Source of the DNA: Marinoscillum sp.
GTDB lineage: Bacteria; Bacteroidota; Bacteroidia; Cytophagales; MED-G16
Length of the DNA: 41,284 nucleotides
Assembly: GCA_002692105.1 (NCBI GenBank)
Contig: NZKG01000002.1
Span: 1-41,284 of the forward strand
Direction: 5' to 3'
In this document: in pieces, positions 26,739 to 35,825 of the stretch
Layout of the letters: every line of letters begins with the position of its first letter
How positions within the stretch are numbered: the first letter of the stretch is position 1
The notes under the pieces: generated by a model
Database searches by the model: none
Told to the model about the DNA's origin: nothing
The model's input: only the letters and a program-made list of their open reading frames with translations
Made by a program: the position numbers and the translations under genes

Positions 26739-27482
26739 CTAAATTTTTCTCTTTAACTCAAACCTCTGGCCTAAATATAGTTTTCTAACTTGTTTATCGG
26801 AAGCCAACTCTTCCGAGGTTCCTGATTTTAAAAGTTTTCCTTCAAACATTAGGTATGATCTGTCTGTTATTGAGAGTGTTTCATCTACGTTATGATCTGT
26901 TATTAATATCCCTATATTCTTTTTCTTTAAAGAGTTAACGATACTTTGTATTTCCTCTACAGCTATTGGGTCAACTCCCGCAAATGGCTCATCTAGAAGG
27001 ATAAACTTTGGATCAGTAGCAAGAGCCCTCGCAATTTCTGTTCTCCTTCTCTCCCCACCCGAAAGAACCTTCCCCATACTATCGCTGATTTCTGTAAGAC
27101 CAAATTCATTCATTAATAAATCAACTTTATTTATTTGGTCCTCTTTGGATATACCCTGATGCTCTAATACTGCTAAAATATTATCTCTCACGCTAAGGTT
27201 TCTAAAGACCGATGCCTCCTGAGCAAGATATCCAATTCCGTTTCTTGCTCTTTTGTACATTGGAAGACTTGTAATGTCCTTCCCTCCAAGGTAGACAGAG
27301 CCTGCGTCTGGTTTTATTAACCCAACTATTGAATAAAAAGTTGTTGTTTTACCGGCTCCATTTGGTCCTAACAGCCCCACAATCTCTCCTTGGTTAACTT
27401 TAATAGAAACATTATTCACAACAGTCTTAGGCCCGTAAGACTTTAGAATGGAATCTGCCTGAAGTGACATTTTTTTCTTCAT
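26739..27482 (-). CDS. lptB: LPS export ABC transporter ATP-binding protein LptB
   Basis: 247 residues. The ATPase that powers lipopolysaccharide extraction from the inner membrane with LptFG. Walker A GPNGAGKTT at about 39-47, Q-loop YLAQEASVFRNLSV, signature LSGGERRRTEIARAL and Walker B FILLDEPFAGVDPIAVEEI; the last motif is diagnostic of LptB. A second in-frame ATG at 27470 (MSLQADSILKSYG) is a good alternative start, given that a TAnnTTTG element ends only five bases before 27482. LptF/G/C are not in the window. Confidence 0.95.
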   Translation of the reverse strand: MKKKMSLQADSILKSYGPKTVVNNVSIKVNQGEIVGLLGPNGAGKTTTFYSIVGLIKPDAGSVYLGGKDITSLPMYKRARNGIGYLAQEASVFRNLSVRDNILAVLEHQGISKEDQINKVDLLMNEFGLTEISDSMGKVLSGGERRRTEIARALATDPKFILLDEPFAGVDPIAVEEIQSIVNSLKKKNIGILITDHNVDETLSITDRSYLMFEGKLLKSGTSEELASDKQVRKLYLGQRFELKRKI

Positions 27483-27486
27483 TCAA

Positions 27487-27494
27487 CAAAAATA
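27487..27494 (-). promoter_or_regulatory. putative -7 element (TAnnTTTG) of lptB
   Basis: On the minus strand this reads TATTTTTG, a full match to TAnnTTTG. It lies so close to the first ATG (27482) that transcription would start at or near it, favouring either a leaderless mRNA or the ATG at 27470. No clear -33 element is seen. Confidence 0.35.
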
Positions 27495-27540
27495 TATATA
27501 ATTAGTTTATATTTTCAGGGTAATTTAACTACCAATTAAA

Positions 27541-28119
27541 ATGCTAAGAAGAAATAAAGTAAGATTATACTTTTTTATTAAAAATTTTATAAGAGGAATA
27601 TTATTCTTTGCGGTTGCAATTGTTTTCTACAAAGTAACGTTTAGTTACCTTGATTTGTCAGGTTTAAAAGAGCAAATTCCATTTGATCTCCCCTCTACAT
27701 TTGTGTTTATACTTTTCTTCATGTCTGAAGTAATATTGGGAGTTATTCCACCAGAATTATTTATGATCTGGGCTATTACATCAAAACCTTTATCATCATA
27801 TTTGTTTTACGTTATTTCGTTCTCTGTAATATCTTATATTGCTGGATTTGTTGCTTTTCTTTTTGGTAAATATTTACACAAAACGTGGCTTTATGAATTT
27901 ATGAGGAAAAACATAATTGGAAAATATGAAAGGAAAATAAATTCTTATGGTTGGTTAGTTATTGTGGTGGCTGCGATAACACCTTTACCGTTCTCTGCAA
28001 CATGTGCTGTCATCGGTGCAATAGGCTTTAAAAGAAATAAATATTTGTTTTATTCAATGGCGAGATTTATAAGGTATGCTATTTATGGATTTTTTATATG
28101 GCTTGCTCACCCGTTTTAA
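27541..28119 (+). CDS. VTT/DedA-like membrane protein (SNARE-associated Golgi protein family)
   Basis: 192 residues with four to five hydrophobic segments. The VTT/DedA superfamily includes scramblase- and flippase-like proteins for membrane lipids. Seen: a re-entrant-like segment SEVILGVIPPELFMIWA near 61-77, then GWLVIVVAAITPLPFSATCA and IGAIGFKRNKYLFYSMARF, which match the family's conserved G-x-P and glycine/arginine loop region. It is a single-gene unit divergent from lptB and overlaps the convergent cysteine desulfurase gene by four bases at the stop codons (TTAA). Substrate is unknown. Confidence 0.8.
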   Translation: MLRRNKVRLYFFIKNFIRGILFFAVAIVFYKVTFSYLDLSGLKEQIPFDLPSTFVFILFFMSEVILGVIPPELFMIWAITSKPLSSYLFYVISFSVISYIAGFVAFLFGKYLHKTWLYEFMRKNIIGKYERKINSYGWLVIVVAAITPLPFSATCAVIGAIGFKRNKYLFYSMARFIRYAIYGFFIWLAHPF

Positions 28120-29249
28120 ATATCTAATATTTCACACAATTTCTTGATTGTGTAGTCAACTTCCTCTTTATTATTCATCTTACTAAATGAAAACCTTACA
28201 GGTACATGTCCCTCATATTTTTTAACCTCAGCCAATACATGGGAGCCAATTTCAGATCCGCTAGTGCAGGCACTACCCGCAGAAGCCGCAATATTATTAA
28301 TATCAAGGTTAAACAAAAACATTTGCTGGTCACTCCTACTTGGTATCGACACGTTCAAAACTGTATATAAACTTTTATCAAGTTCAGAAGATTGGCCATT
28401 AAATTTAACGCCATCAATATTTTTACAGAGTTCATCTATCATATATGATTTTATGTTTTCTATTTTCTTTGAGTGGTTTTCCATATTCGAAATAGATAGT
28501 TCGAGAGCTTCCGCCAAACCAACAATTCCATAGATGTTCTCAGTACCTCCTCTCATATTTCTTTCTTGGGAACCTCCATGAATAAAGGGTGATATCTTGT
28601 GCTTATTATTTAAATATAAAAAGCCGACACCTTTTGGACCGTGAAATTTGTGAGCGGATCCCACTATCCCATGGATATTTAATTCGTTTAAATTGATATC
28701 ATAATGACCAACTGTCTGAACTGTATCTGAGTGTAAAATGACCTCATACTGCTGACAAATTCTTGATATACTTTTGATATCGTTTAAGTTTCCAATCTCA
28801 TTGTTTCCGTGCATAACAGAGACCAAAGAATTAGGGTTAGATTTAACTAAACTCTCAAGGTGCGAAAGATCTATTATACCTTTACCATCCGTCTCTATGT
28901 ACTTAATATTTTTATTGTAAGTTTTTTCTAAAAAATCACAACAGTGGAGGACAGCATGATGTTCAAGTTTTGTTGTTATTATGGTATCTATTTTCTTTTC
29001 AATTACCGTATTTAAGATAAACATATTGTTAGCTTCCGTTCCACCAGATGTGAAGAATATCTCTCCAGGCTCACAAGATAAAAGTGTTGCTATTTTGGTT
29101 CTAGACTTCTCAATAACCGACTTAATTTCTCTTCCTCTTTTATGAATTGACGAGGGGTTTCCAAAACCATTTTCTAAGTAAGGTAACATCTTATCTAAGA
29201 CTGCTCTATCGATAGGGGTTGTTGCGGCATTATCAAAATATACATTCAT
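28116..29249 (-). CDS. cysteine desulfurase (NifS/IscS-like)
   Basis: 377 residues. A PLP enzyme that takes sulfur from cysteine for Fe-S clusters, thiolated tRNA or cofactors. Seen: YFDNAATTP at 4-12, FFTSGGTEANN at 65-75, the PLP lysine K201 in GSAHKFHGPKGVG, RGGTENIYGIVG at 233-244, and the catalytic cysteine C328 in SAGSACTSGSE. The flexible long catalytic loop makes it the group I (IscS/NifS) type rather than SufS. Its ATG overlaps the upstream mutase stop by four bases. No isc or suf partners are nearby, so its particular client is unknown. Confidence 0.94.
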   Translation of the reverse strand: MNVYFDNAATTPIDRAVLDKMLPYLENGFGNPSSIHKRGREIKSVIEKSRTKIATLLSCEPGEIFFTSGGTEANNMFILNTVIEKKIDTIITTKLEHHAVLHCCDFLEKTYNKNIKYIETDGKGIIDLSHLESLVKSNPNSLVSVMHGNNEIGNLNDIKSISRICQQYEVILHSDTVQTVGHYDINLNELNIHGIVGSAHKFHGPKGVGFLYLNNKHKISPFIHGGSQERNMRGGTENIYGIVGLAEALELSISNMENHSKKIENIKSYMIDELCKNIDGVKFNGQSSELDKSLYTVLNVSIPSRSDQQMFLFNLDINNIAASAGSACTSGSEIGSHVLAEVKKYEGHVPVRFSFSKMNNKEEVDYTIKKLCEILDI

Positions 29250-30610
29250 ATTAAGTGTAATTTAGATATTATTTCTTTAGATATTTTTTTTGCATAATTT
29301 AAAGATTGAGCTTCTGAGATAACTCTTATAACCGGTTCGGTATTTGACTTTCTTATATGTACCCAAGAATCAATTAAGTTTATTTTTATACCATCGGTAG
29401 TGTCTATTTGATCTTTTGGGTATAAACTTTTAAAAACACTTATAACTTTAGATAATTTACCAGAATAACTCATTTTCTGTTTAAATATATGGTATTCTGG
29501 AAGTTGTTTTTTTAATTGTGAAAGCGAAATGTTTTTTTCATCAAGCAACGATATTATAAGTGCTAATCCAATAAGCGAGTCTCGCCCATAGTGTGTCTGT
29601 GGATAAATGACACCACCATTTCCTTCACCTCCAACTAAGCAGTTATTCTGTTTCATCTTTTCTACAACATTAATTTCACCTACTGCTGAAGAATAATATT
29701 TGCCCCCATAACCTTCTGTTATTTTTTTTAATGCCAAAGAAGAGGATAAATTTGAACACGAGGAAGAGCCTTTATTGTGAGACAAAACATATTCAGCTGC
29801 AGCTACTAAGGTATATTCCTCACCAAAGGGAATGCCGTTTTCATCAACTAGACATAGCCTGTCTGCGTCTGGGTCCACAACAACACCAAAATCAAAATTT
29901 CCTTTTTTAATTTCTGAGCATATATGAGTAATGTTTTCTGGGAGAGGTTCTGGATTATGATTGAACTTACCGTCGGGCTCACAATTAATCTTATGAATTT
30001 TATTTATTCCAATCCTCTCTAAAAACCTAGGTACAGCAATTCCCCCAACAGAGTTTATGCCATCTACAGCAACAGAAAAAGATTTTGCCTTGATTGAATC
30101 AATATCAATAAAATCTTGAGAGAGCACAATATTTATGTGATCATCTAAAGCTTTTTCATAGGACGATATGTTTCCCACATTTTGACCTTGAGATGCCTCT
30201 CTTGTTTCTTCTTTGATTACCAACTGAACATCTTTAGGGTGTAAAAACTCTCCATCAGAATTTAATAATTTAAGGGCATTCCAACGTTCATCATTATGGC
30301 TGGCAGATATCATTATACCTCCGGCTGCATTTAATTTCTTGACCCCTATCCCTATTGTAGGGGTAGTAACTAGGCCAAGATCTATTACATCAAGACCCTC
30401 GTTACTAACAACTTCTTTAATTATATTTGATATTCTCTCACCAGACTCTCTTGCATCTCTACCAACCAATATGACATTTGAAGGTTGCTTCCTGATGATC
30501 TCTTGGATATAGGCTAGGGTAAACTGCTTGATGTCATAATCGGATAAAGACTGTCCAGGAATATTTTCTAGTGTTCCCCTTATCCCAGAGATTGATTTTA
30601 TGAGGACCAT
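29246..30610 (-). CDS. glmM: phosphoglucosamine mutase-like phosphohexomutase (GlmM type)
   Basis: 454 residues. Alpha-D-phosphohexomutase; GlmM makes glucosamine-1-phosphate for peptidoglycan and LPS. Seen: ISGIRGT at 7-13, the phosphoserine loop SASHN with S104, the metal site DPDADR at 246-251, the sugar-recognition loop GEGNGG at 328-333, and RKSNTEP near the C-terminus for phosphate binding. The GEGNGG loop is the form seen in Bacteroidota proteins annotated as GlmM and differs from the GEMSGH of phosphomannomutase, but substrate use cannot be proved from sequence. It overlaps the cysteine desulfurase start by four bases. Confidence 0.85.
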   Translation of the reverse strand: MVLIKSISGIRGTLENIPGQSLSDYDIKQFTLAYIQEIIRKQPSNVILVGRDARESGERISNIIKEVVSNEGLDVIDLGLVTTPTIGIGVKKLNAAGGIMISASHNDERWNALKLLNSDGEFLHPKDVQLVIKEETREASQGQNVGNISSYEKALDDHINIVLSQDFIDIDSIKAKSFSVAVDGINSVGGIAVPRFLERIGINKIHKINCEPDGKFNHNPEPLPENITHICSEIKKGNFDFGVVVDPDADRLCLVDENGIPFGEEYTLVAAAEYVLSHNKGSSSCSNLSSSLALKKITEGYGGKYYSSAVGEINVVEKMKQNNCLVGGEGNGGVIYPQTHYGRDSLIGLALIISLLDEKNISLSQLKKQLPEYHIFKQKMSYSGKLSKVISVFKSLYPKDQIDTTDGIKINLIDSWVHIRKSNTEPVIRVISEAQSLNYAKKISKEIISKLHLI

Positions 30611-30613
30611 TTC

Positions 30614-30808
30614 TTAATCTTTTTTGCAGTCTGAGCCTGGAGAGACAGTTTTTCCACAATAACCACACTCCTCACCTTCTGTATTAAGATATGGGTTCTG
30701 GGATGCACAGGTTCCTTTAAACTCTCCGCCTTTAATAAAAACTAGCCTGAGAGAAAGTGCAAAGAAAAAAAATGCAACGAGGACAATTGCCACTATTGTT
30801 TCCATCAT
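30614..30808 (-). CDS. small membrane protein with four cysteines, NqrM-like (DUF539)
   Basis: 64 residues: one N-terminal transmembrane helix (residues about 4-24), then a short cysteine-bearing tail with Cys34, Cys48, Cys51 and Cys61, including GTCASQN and CGYCGK. Length, topology and the cysteine pattern fit DUF539/NqrM, which is needed for maturation of the sodium-pumping NADH:quinone reductase and probably handles its iron centre. No nqr genes are in the window. It lies three bases before glmM and is preceded by a TAACTTTG element. Call is moderate because the protein is so short. Confidence 0.65.
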   Translation of the reverse strand: MMETIVAIVLVAFFFFALSLRLVFIKGGEFKGTCASQNPYLNTEGEECGYCGKTVSPGSDCKKD

Positions 30809-30812
30809 GGAG

Positions 30813-30820
30813 CAAAGTTA
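30813..30820 (-). promoter_or_regulatory. putative -7 element (TAnnTTTG) of the nqrM-like/glmM/cysteine desulfurase operon
   Basis: On the minus strand this reads TAACTTTG, a full match to TAnnTTTG, four bases before the first of two adjacent ATG codons. A TTG lies 24 bases upstream, longer than the usual 17-20 spacer. The position implies a leaderless or nearly leaderless transcript. Confidence 0.35.
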
Positions 30821-30870
30821 TTAAATCAGTTGCTTATCTTTAATCAATAAACGTATTTTCTTTAATTCAA

Positions 30871-31647
30871 ATGAAAAGAGAGATAAAAGAACTTGAAAGT
30901 TTAATCAAAATAATAAGAGAACTTAGAAGAGAATGCCCCTGGGATAGAAATCAAACCATAAAAAGTTTAAGGCCATTAACTATCGAAGAAGTTTATGAGC
31001 TTTCTGATGCTATAATAAACACAGATAATAAAAATATTGAAGAAGAGTTAGGGGACCTTTTACTTCATATAATTTTTTACGCACAGATTGGTAGTGAAAA
31101 AAAAAGCTTCAACTTAGAATCTATAAGCAAAAAACTCAGTGATAAACTTATAGAGAGACACCCCCATGTCTACGGTAAAAAAAGGGTAAGAACGGAAAGT
31201 GAAGTAAAGGAAAGTTGGGAGATGATCAAACAAGAAAAAAGAAAAAAAAAGGGCACACTAAATAATATCCCGAGTGGTATGCCTGCGATGACAAAGTCTA
31301 TGAGGATTCAAGAAAAAGTAAAAAGTGTTGGGTTTGATTGGGATCATAAGGAAGAGGTTGTCAAAAAAATATATGAAGAACTCTCAGAATTAAAGGAAGA
31401 GATAAACAAAAAAAATAATAAAAAGAAAATAAAAGATGAAATAGGAGATCTCATCTTTTCAGTTATAAATATGGCTAGATTTATAAATATAGACCCCGAA
31501 GAAGCTCTTGAAAGCACAAATAAAAAGTTTATAAAAAGATTTCAGCACATGGAGGATGAAGTAAAAGAAAATAAAAAAAGTTTAAAAAAAATGACTCTTG
31601 AAGAGATGAACAATTATTGGGAAAAATCCAAAAAATACAATGGCTAG
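30871..31647 (+). CDS. mazG: nucleoside triphosphate pyrophosphohydrolase MazG
   Basis: 258 residues with two MazG domains in tandem, as in E. coli. It hydrolyses NTPs or dNTPs to the monophosphate and pyrophosphate, and is thought to clear abnormal nucleotides. First domain: CPWDRNQTIKSLRPLTIEEVYEL at 22-44 and EEELGDLLLHIIFYAQ at 57-72, with the metal-binding glutamates and D62. Second domain: KIYEELSELKEEI and IKDEIGDLIFSVINMARF. It overlaps the start of the pseudouridine synthase gene by eight bases. Confidence 0.96.
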   Translation: MKREIKELESLIKIIRELRRECPWDRNQTIKSLRPLTIEEVYELSDAIINTDNKNIEEELGDLLLHIIFYAQIGSEKKSFNLESISKKLSDKLIERHPHVYGKKRVRTESEVKESWEMIKQEKRKKKGTLNNIPSGMPAMTKSMRIQEKVKSVGFDWDHKEEVVKKIYEELSELKEEINKKNNKKKIKDEIGDLIFSVINMARFINIDPEEALESTNKKFIKRFQHMEDEVKENKKSLKKMTLEEMNNYWEKSKKYNG

Positions 31648-32644
31648 AGAGAAAGAAGTTGTAATGTTTGTTGTGGACAGAAACCAAGATTTAATTAGAA
31701 TTGATAAATTTCTTTTTGATAAAATGCCAAACGTTACACGAAATAAAATTAAAGATGGAATTAAGTCAGGAAAAGTTTTAGTTAATAAAGGTCCAATTAA
31801 GCCTAGTTACAAAGTTAAACCTTTGGATAAGGTAGAGGTAAGTTTGGATAGAGAGAAAAGAGCAGATGAAATTAAACCAGAAAATATTGAATTAGACATC
31901 TTACATGAAGACGAGGATATCTTAATTGTAAATAAAAAAGCAGGGATGGTTGTTCATCCCGCTCATGAAAACTGGGATGGAACATTGGTAAACGCACTTA
32001 TATACCATCTCAAGGGATTGCCAGAAATGAGAGGAAATGAGGGCAGGCCTGGGTTGGTACACAGAATAGATAAAGACACCTCCGGTCTCCTAGTAATTGC
32101 TAAGAATGAAAAGTCTATGGCATCATTAGCCGATCAATTTTTTAATCACACCATAAAGCGAAAATACCAGGCTATAGTCTGGGGTGTCCCAGAAAACAAT
32201 GAAGGGACGATTGATGTTAACTTAAGACGGTCAATCAAAGACAGAAGAGTGGTAGAAGGCTTTGCTAATAATACATTAGGCAAAAAGGCAATTACACATT
32301 ACAAGTTGATTGAAAAGATTCACTACATCTCTCTAATAGAGTGTGAGCTTGAAACGGGGAGAACTCATCAGATAAGAGCTCACATGAAACACATTGGACA
32401 CCCCATCTTCTGTGATAAAGTATATGGTGGAAAGTTAATTGTAAAAGGAAATAGATTTACCAATTATAAGAGATTTGTAGAGAATAGCTTCAGGATTATT
32501 GAAAGACAAGCTCTCCATGCCAAAAGTCTTGGTTTTATACATCCATCAACAAATAAAGAAGTTTACTTTGAATCAAAATTACCAGAAGACATGTCCTTCT
32601 TACTTGACAAATGGCGAAAATATGAGGTGCCAAAAAGTTACTAG
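31640..32644 (+). CDS. RluA/RluD family RNA pseudouridine synthase
   Basis: 334 residues. An S4 RNA-binding domain (about residues 17-70) precedes the catalytic domain. Motif GLVHRIDKDTSGLLVIAKN at about 138-156 holds the catalytic aspartate D144; TGRTHQIRAHMKHIGHPI is also present. RluD-like enzymes modify helix 69 of 23S rRNA, but the substrate is not proved here. The ATG at 31640 sits inside the end of mazG; an ATG at 31664 is an alternative with a shorter N-terminus. It ends on a CTAG palindrome shared with the stop of convergent pheA. Confidence 0.94.
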   Translation: MAREKEVVMFVVDRNQDLIRIDKFLFDKMPNVTRNKIKDGIKSGKVLVNKGPIKPSYKVKPLDKVEVSLDREKRADEIKPENIELDILHEDEDILIVNKKAGMVVHPAHENWDGTLVNALIYHLKGLPEMRGNEGRPGLVHRIDKDTSGLLVIAKNEKSMASLADQFFNHTIKRKYQAIVWGVPENNEGTIDVNLRRSIKDRRVVEGFANNTLGKKAITHYKLIEKIHYISLIECELETGRTHQIRAHMKHIGHPIFCDKVYGGKLIVKGNRFTNYKRFVENSFRIIERQALHAKSLGFIHPSTNKEVYFESKLPEDMSFLLDKWRKYEVPKSY

Positions 32645-33705
32645 ATCATCCTTGGATAACTACCAAGTAGCTTAATGTTTTCCTCATACCTTTTATAGAT
32701 AATTTGAAAGTTTGAATCTAGATAGTGCCCCTCAAAATCGATATAAAATATGTATTTGAAGTCCACACCTTTTTTGGCTGGCCTACTATCCAACTTAGTT
32801 AGATTTATTTTTGCGTCGTGAAACTCCTGAAGGAATTTTGCTAGGACTCCGTGTCCATCCGTCAAGTTAACTAGTATAGATGTTTTATCTTTTTTAGACT
32901 TAACTATATTTTCTGATGATGAGAGGACGACGAACCTCGTATGATTATTTTTTGAGTCCTCAATATTGTCAAATAGTATCGGAACATTTCTCTGAACAGA
33001 GGCAAACCTTGAACAGATTGCTGCAGATTTAATATCAGCGTCAGCAAACTTAACTGCTGCGCTTGTGCTATTTACGGGAATAAGCTCAATGTCTTCATCA
33101 AAGTAATTATCGATAAAGTCTTTACATTGCTTGAAGGCAATATCCTTAGAATATATTTTTTTAATATTTTTCACATCGTCTGCTCTCGTTGAGAAAGATA
33201 AACTTATAGACATAGGAAGCTCAGCTATTATTTTAAGTTTACTTATCCCTAGCAAGTCAATCGTTTCTTGAACTATACCTTCCTGGTTATTTTCTAAAGG
33301 TATTATGCCATATTTAGCCTGATTGTTTTGGACTGAATCAAAAACTGCACTTATTGAGTTAAGCGATAGATACTTACTGGTTGAGCCAAAGTTACTTTCA
33401 GCTGCCTGATGGGTAAAGCTACCCTCCGGCCCTAAAAATGATATTCTTTCGGGTAACTCTATATTTCGTGCTGTAGCAAAAATCTCTTGGAAAATAGGTC
33501 TTATAGATTCCTTCTTCATCCTGCCTTTACTCAAATCTACTAACCTCTCAATAATTTCTTTCTCTCGCTCTGGTCTGTAAACACTCTCATTGGCAGCAGA
33601 CTTTATGACACCGACCTGGTGTACTACATCCATCCTCTCGTTTAAAAGTTTAAGAATTTCAGAGTCAATTTTGTCTATTTTTATTCTTAATTCTTCAATG
33701 TTCAT
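32641..33705 (-). CDS. pheA: bifunctional chorismate mutase/prephenate dehydratase
   Basis: 354 residues with three domains: an AroQ-type chorismate mutase (about 1-85, LRIKIDKIDSEILKLLNER), a prephenate dehydratase (about 87-265, FLGPEGSFTHQAA and the NHTRFVVL motif with T256-R257-F258), and a C-terminal ACT domain (about 275-350) with GHGVLAKFLQEF and DSRP in place of the usual phenylalanine-binding ESRP. It makes phenylpyruvate from chorismate and is probably inhibited by phenylalanine. Many Bacteroidota instead have a stand-alone dehydratase and a mutase fused to DAHP synthase, so this arrangement is a little unusual. Confidence 0.95.
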   Translation of the reverse strand: MNIEELRIKIDKIDSEILKLLNERMDVVHQVGVIKSAANESVYRPEREKEIIERLVDLSKGRMKKESIRPIFQEIFATARNIELPERISFLGPEGSFTHQAAESNFGSTSKYLSLNSISAVFDSVQNNQAKYGIIPLENNQEGIVQETIDLLGISKLKIIAELPMSISLSFSTRADDVKNIKKIYSKDIAFKQCKDFIDNYFDEDIELIPVNSTSAAVKFADADIKSAAICSRFASVQRNVPILFDNIEDSKNNHTRFVVLSSSENIVKSKKDKTSILVNLTDGHGVLAKFLQEFHDAKINLTKLDSRPAKKGVDFKYIFYIDFEGHYLDSNFQIIYKRYEENIKLLGSYPRMI

Positions 33706-33713
33706 TACTTTTG
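33706..33713 (+). promoter_or_regulatory. putative -7 element (TAnnTTTG) of the glyA operon
   Basis: Reads TACTTTTG, a full match to TAnnTTTG, in the 73-base gap between divergent pheA and glyA. It would give a leader of about 60 bases. No good -33 element is seen, and the expected position falls within pheA. Confidence 0.3.
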
Positions 33714-33778
33714 AGAAATAATTTATTTTTTTAAAAATTACGAATTATATTCCTAAAATAAAGAATAATTACAGCATT

Positions 33779-35038
33779 ATGGAAGATAAAAAACTATTTA
33801 ATCTTATAAACCTAGAAAAGAAGAGACAAACTGAAGGTATAGAACTTATCGCATCTGAAAACTATGCATCTGAAGAGGTGATGGCTGCGTCTGGAAGTAT
33901 ACTTACTAACAAATATGCGGAAGGTTTACCAGGAAAAAGATATTATGGCGGCTGTGTAGTCGTTGATGAAATAGAAGACCTCTGTAGAGAAAGACTAAAA
34001 AACTTATTTGATGCATCATGGGTAAACGTACAGCCACATTCAGGAGCACAAGCAAATGCTGCTGTTATGCTTGCACTGCTAAACCCTGGTGATAAGATTT
34101 TAGGTTTTGACCTGGCTCATGGGGGACACCTAACCCATGGTTCAACAGTAAATTTTTCTGGAAAAATATATAAATCATTTTTTTATGGAGTAAATAAAGA
34201 GGACGGCCTTATTGATTATAATACTTTAGAGGAGACCGCGCTAAAAGAAAAACCTAAAATGATAATATGTGGAGCATCTTCATACAGCAGAGACTGGGAC
34301 TACAAAAGAATCCGAGAAGTTGCCGACAAAATAAATGCCTTCTTGTTAGCTGACATCGCTCATCCCTCTGGATTAATTTCAAGGGGTCTACTAAATGATC
34401 CGTTAAAGCATTGTCATGTAGTAACATCTACTACACACAAAACGCTTAGAGGGCCAAGGGGTGGTATTATAATGATGCGTGAAGATTTTGATAATCCTTT
34501 TGGATTTAAAACTCCTAAAGGTGTAATTAAAAAAGTTTCCACATTGCTTGATTCAGGCGTTTTTCCTGGAACGCAAGGGGGGCCTCTAGAGCATATAATA
34601 GCAGCAAAAGCAGTTGCTTTTAAAGAAGCATTGTCTGAAGATTATCTAAACTACGTTATTCAAGTTAAGAAAAATGCGTCCGCTATGGCTAAAGAGTTTA
34701 TTATCAGAGACTATCAAATAATCTCTGGGGGGACCGACAATCACCTTATGCTTATTGACTTAAGAAATAAAGAAATTACAGGTAAAGAAGCTGAAGAAAA
34801 CCTTGGAAAAGCAGACATAACTATCAATAAAAATATGGTGCCTTTTGATACCCAATCCCCATTCGTCACTTCAGGTATGAGAATAGGTACAGCGGCAGTT
34901 ACATCAAGAGGTATGAATGAGGTTGATATGGTAAAAATTGTGGACTTTATAGATAAAGCATTAATTAATAAAGACTTTTTAGGAGTTAAAAAAGAAGTAA
35001 ATGGATGGGCAGAAAAATTTCCACTGCATAAGAAATGA
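33779..35038 (+). CDS. glyA: serine hydroxymethyltransferase
   Basis: 419 residues. It interconverts serine and glycine with tetrahydrofolate and feeds one-carbon metabolism. Seen: [12 protein letters not shown] at 20-31, [15 protein letters not shown] at 44-58, [12 protein letters not shown] at 82-93, DIAHPSGLI at 192-200, and the PLP lysine K221 in [14 protein letters not shown]. Standard length and motifs. First gene of a six-gene run on the plus strand; its stop overlaps the tatC start (ATGA). Confidence 0.98.
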   Translation: MEDKKLFNLINLEKKRQTEGIELIASENYASEEVMAASGSILTNKYAEGLPGKRYYGGCVVVDEIEDLCRERLKNLFDASWVNVQPHSGAQANAAVMLALLNPGDKILGFDLAHGGHLTHGSTVNFSGKIYKSFFYGVNKEDGLIDYNTLEETALKEKPKMIICGASSYSRDWDYKRIREVADKINAFLLADIAHPSGLISRGLLNDPLKHCHVVTSTTHKTLRGPRGGIIMMREDFDNPFGFKTPKGVIKKVSTLLDSGVFPGTQGGPLEHIIAAKAVAFKEALSEDYLNYVIQVKKNASAMAKEFIIRDYQIISGGTDNHLMLIDLRNKEITGKEAEENLGKADITINKNMVPFDTQSPFVTSGMRIGTAAVTSRGMNEVDMVKIVDFIDKALINKDFLGVKKEVNGWAEKFPLHKK

Positions 35039-35820
35039 GTACTGAAAAAGAAATGTCTTTTCTAGATCATCTTGAAGAATTAAGATGGCACCTGATAAGA
35101 TCTATCGGATCAATTCTCTTTTTTGCAATAATAGCTTTCATCTCAAAAGATATAGTTTTTGGAATAATCTTATTGGGTCCCTCAAAGAGTGATTTTTGGA
35201 CATACAAAGTCCTTTGTGATCTTGGCACAAATATTGGCGTTTCATCTTTTTGTATAAGTGAGTTACCATTCATAATACAAAGCAGGCAGATGGCTGGTCA
35301 ATTTATGATGCACATTTCGTCTTCTTTTGTAATAGGTATAATCTGTGCATTCCCCTACGCTTTCTGGGAGTTTTGGAAATTTATATCGCCAGGGCTTTAC
35401 CCAAATGAAAGGAAAGCTGCTAAAGGAGCTACATTCTATGTCTCTTTATTATTTTTTATAGGTGTATTCTTTGGTTACTTTGTATTAACACCTATTTCTA
35501 TTAACTTTTTAGCTAATTACCAGCTTGACCCATCTATTCTTAATGAATTTGATATAATATCATACGTTGGGACTATCACTACACTTGTTCTTGCTTCTGG
35601 TATTCTTTTTCAATTACCTATGATAATTTTATTTCTTACAAAAGCTGGTGTGGTAAATAAAGAAATCTTAAGAAGCTACAGGAAACATGCAATAGTTGTA
35701 ATACTAGTTTTTGGTGCTATGTTAACACCACCTGACCCGTTTAGTCAAATTGTTATGGCACTACCTTTGGTGGGATTATATGAAATCAGTATATTAATAT
35801 CGAGCAAAGTAAAAAAATAA
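35035..35820 (+). CDS. tatC: Sec-independent protein translocase TatC
   Basis: 261 residues with about six transmembrane helices. TatC is the receptor for twin-arginine signal peptides. The N-terminal [12 protein letters not shown] at 9-20 carries the conserved glutamate, [19 protein letters not shown] lies in the region of the second glutamate loop, and a long periplasmic loop after helix 1 is typical of Bacteroidota. tatA/B are not in the window. A likely client is the RRxFLK-bearing DUF1501 protein at 3925. It overlaps glyA by four bases and ends five bases before rpiB. Confidence 0.96.
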   Translation: MSTEKEMSFLDHLEELRWHLIRSIGSILFFAIIAFISKDIVFGIILLGPSKSDFWTYKVLCDLGTNIGVSSFCISELPFIIQSRQMAGQFMMHISSSFVIGIICAFPYAFWEFWKFISPGLYPNERKAAKGATFYVSLLFFIGVFFGYFVLTPISINFLANYQLDPSILNEFDIISYVGTITTLVLASGILFQLPMIILFLTKAGVVNKEILRSYRKHAIVVILVFGAMLTPPDPFSQIVMALPLVGLYEISILISSKVKK

Positions 35821-35825
35821 TTCTA

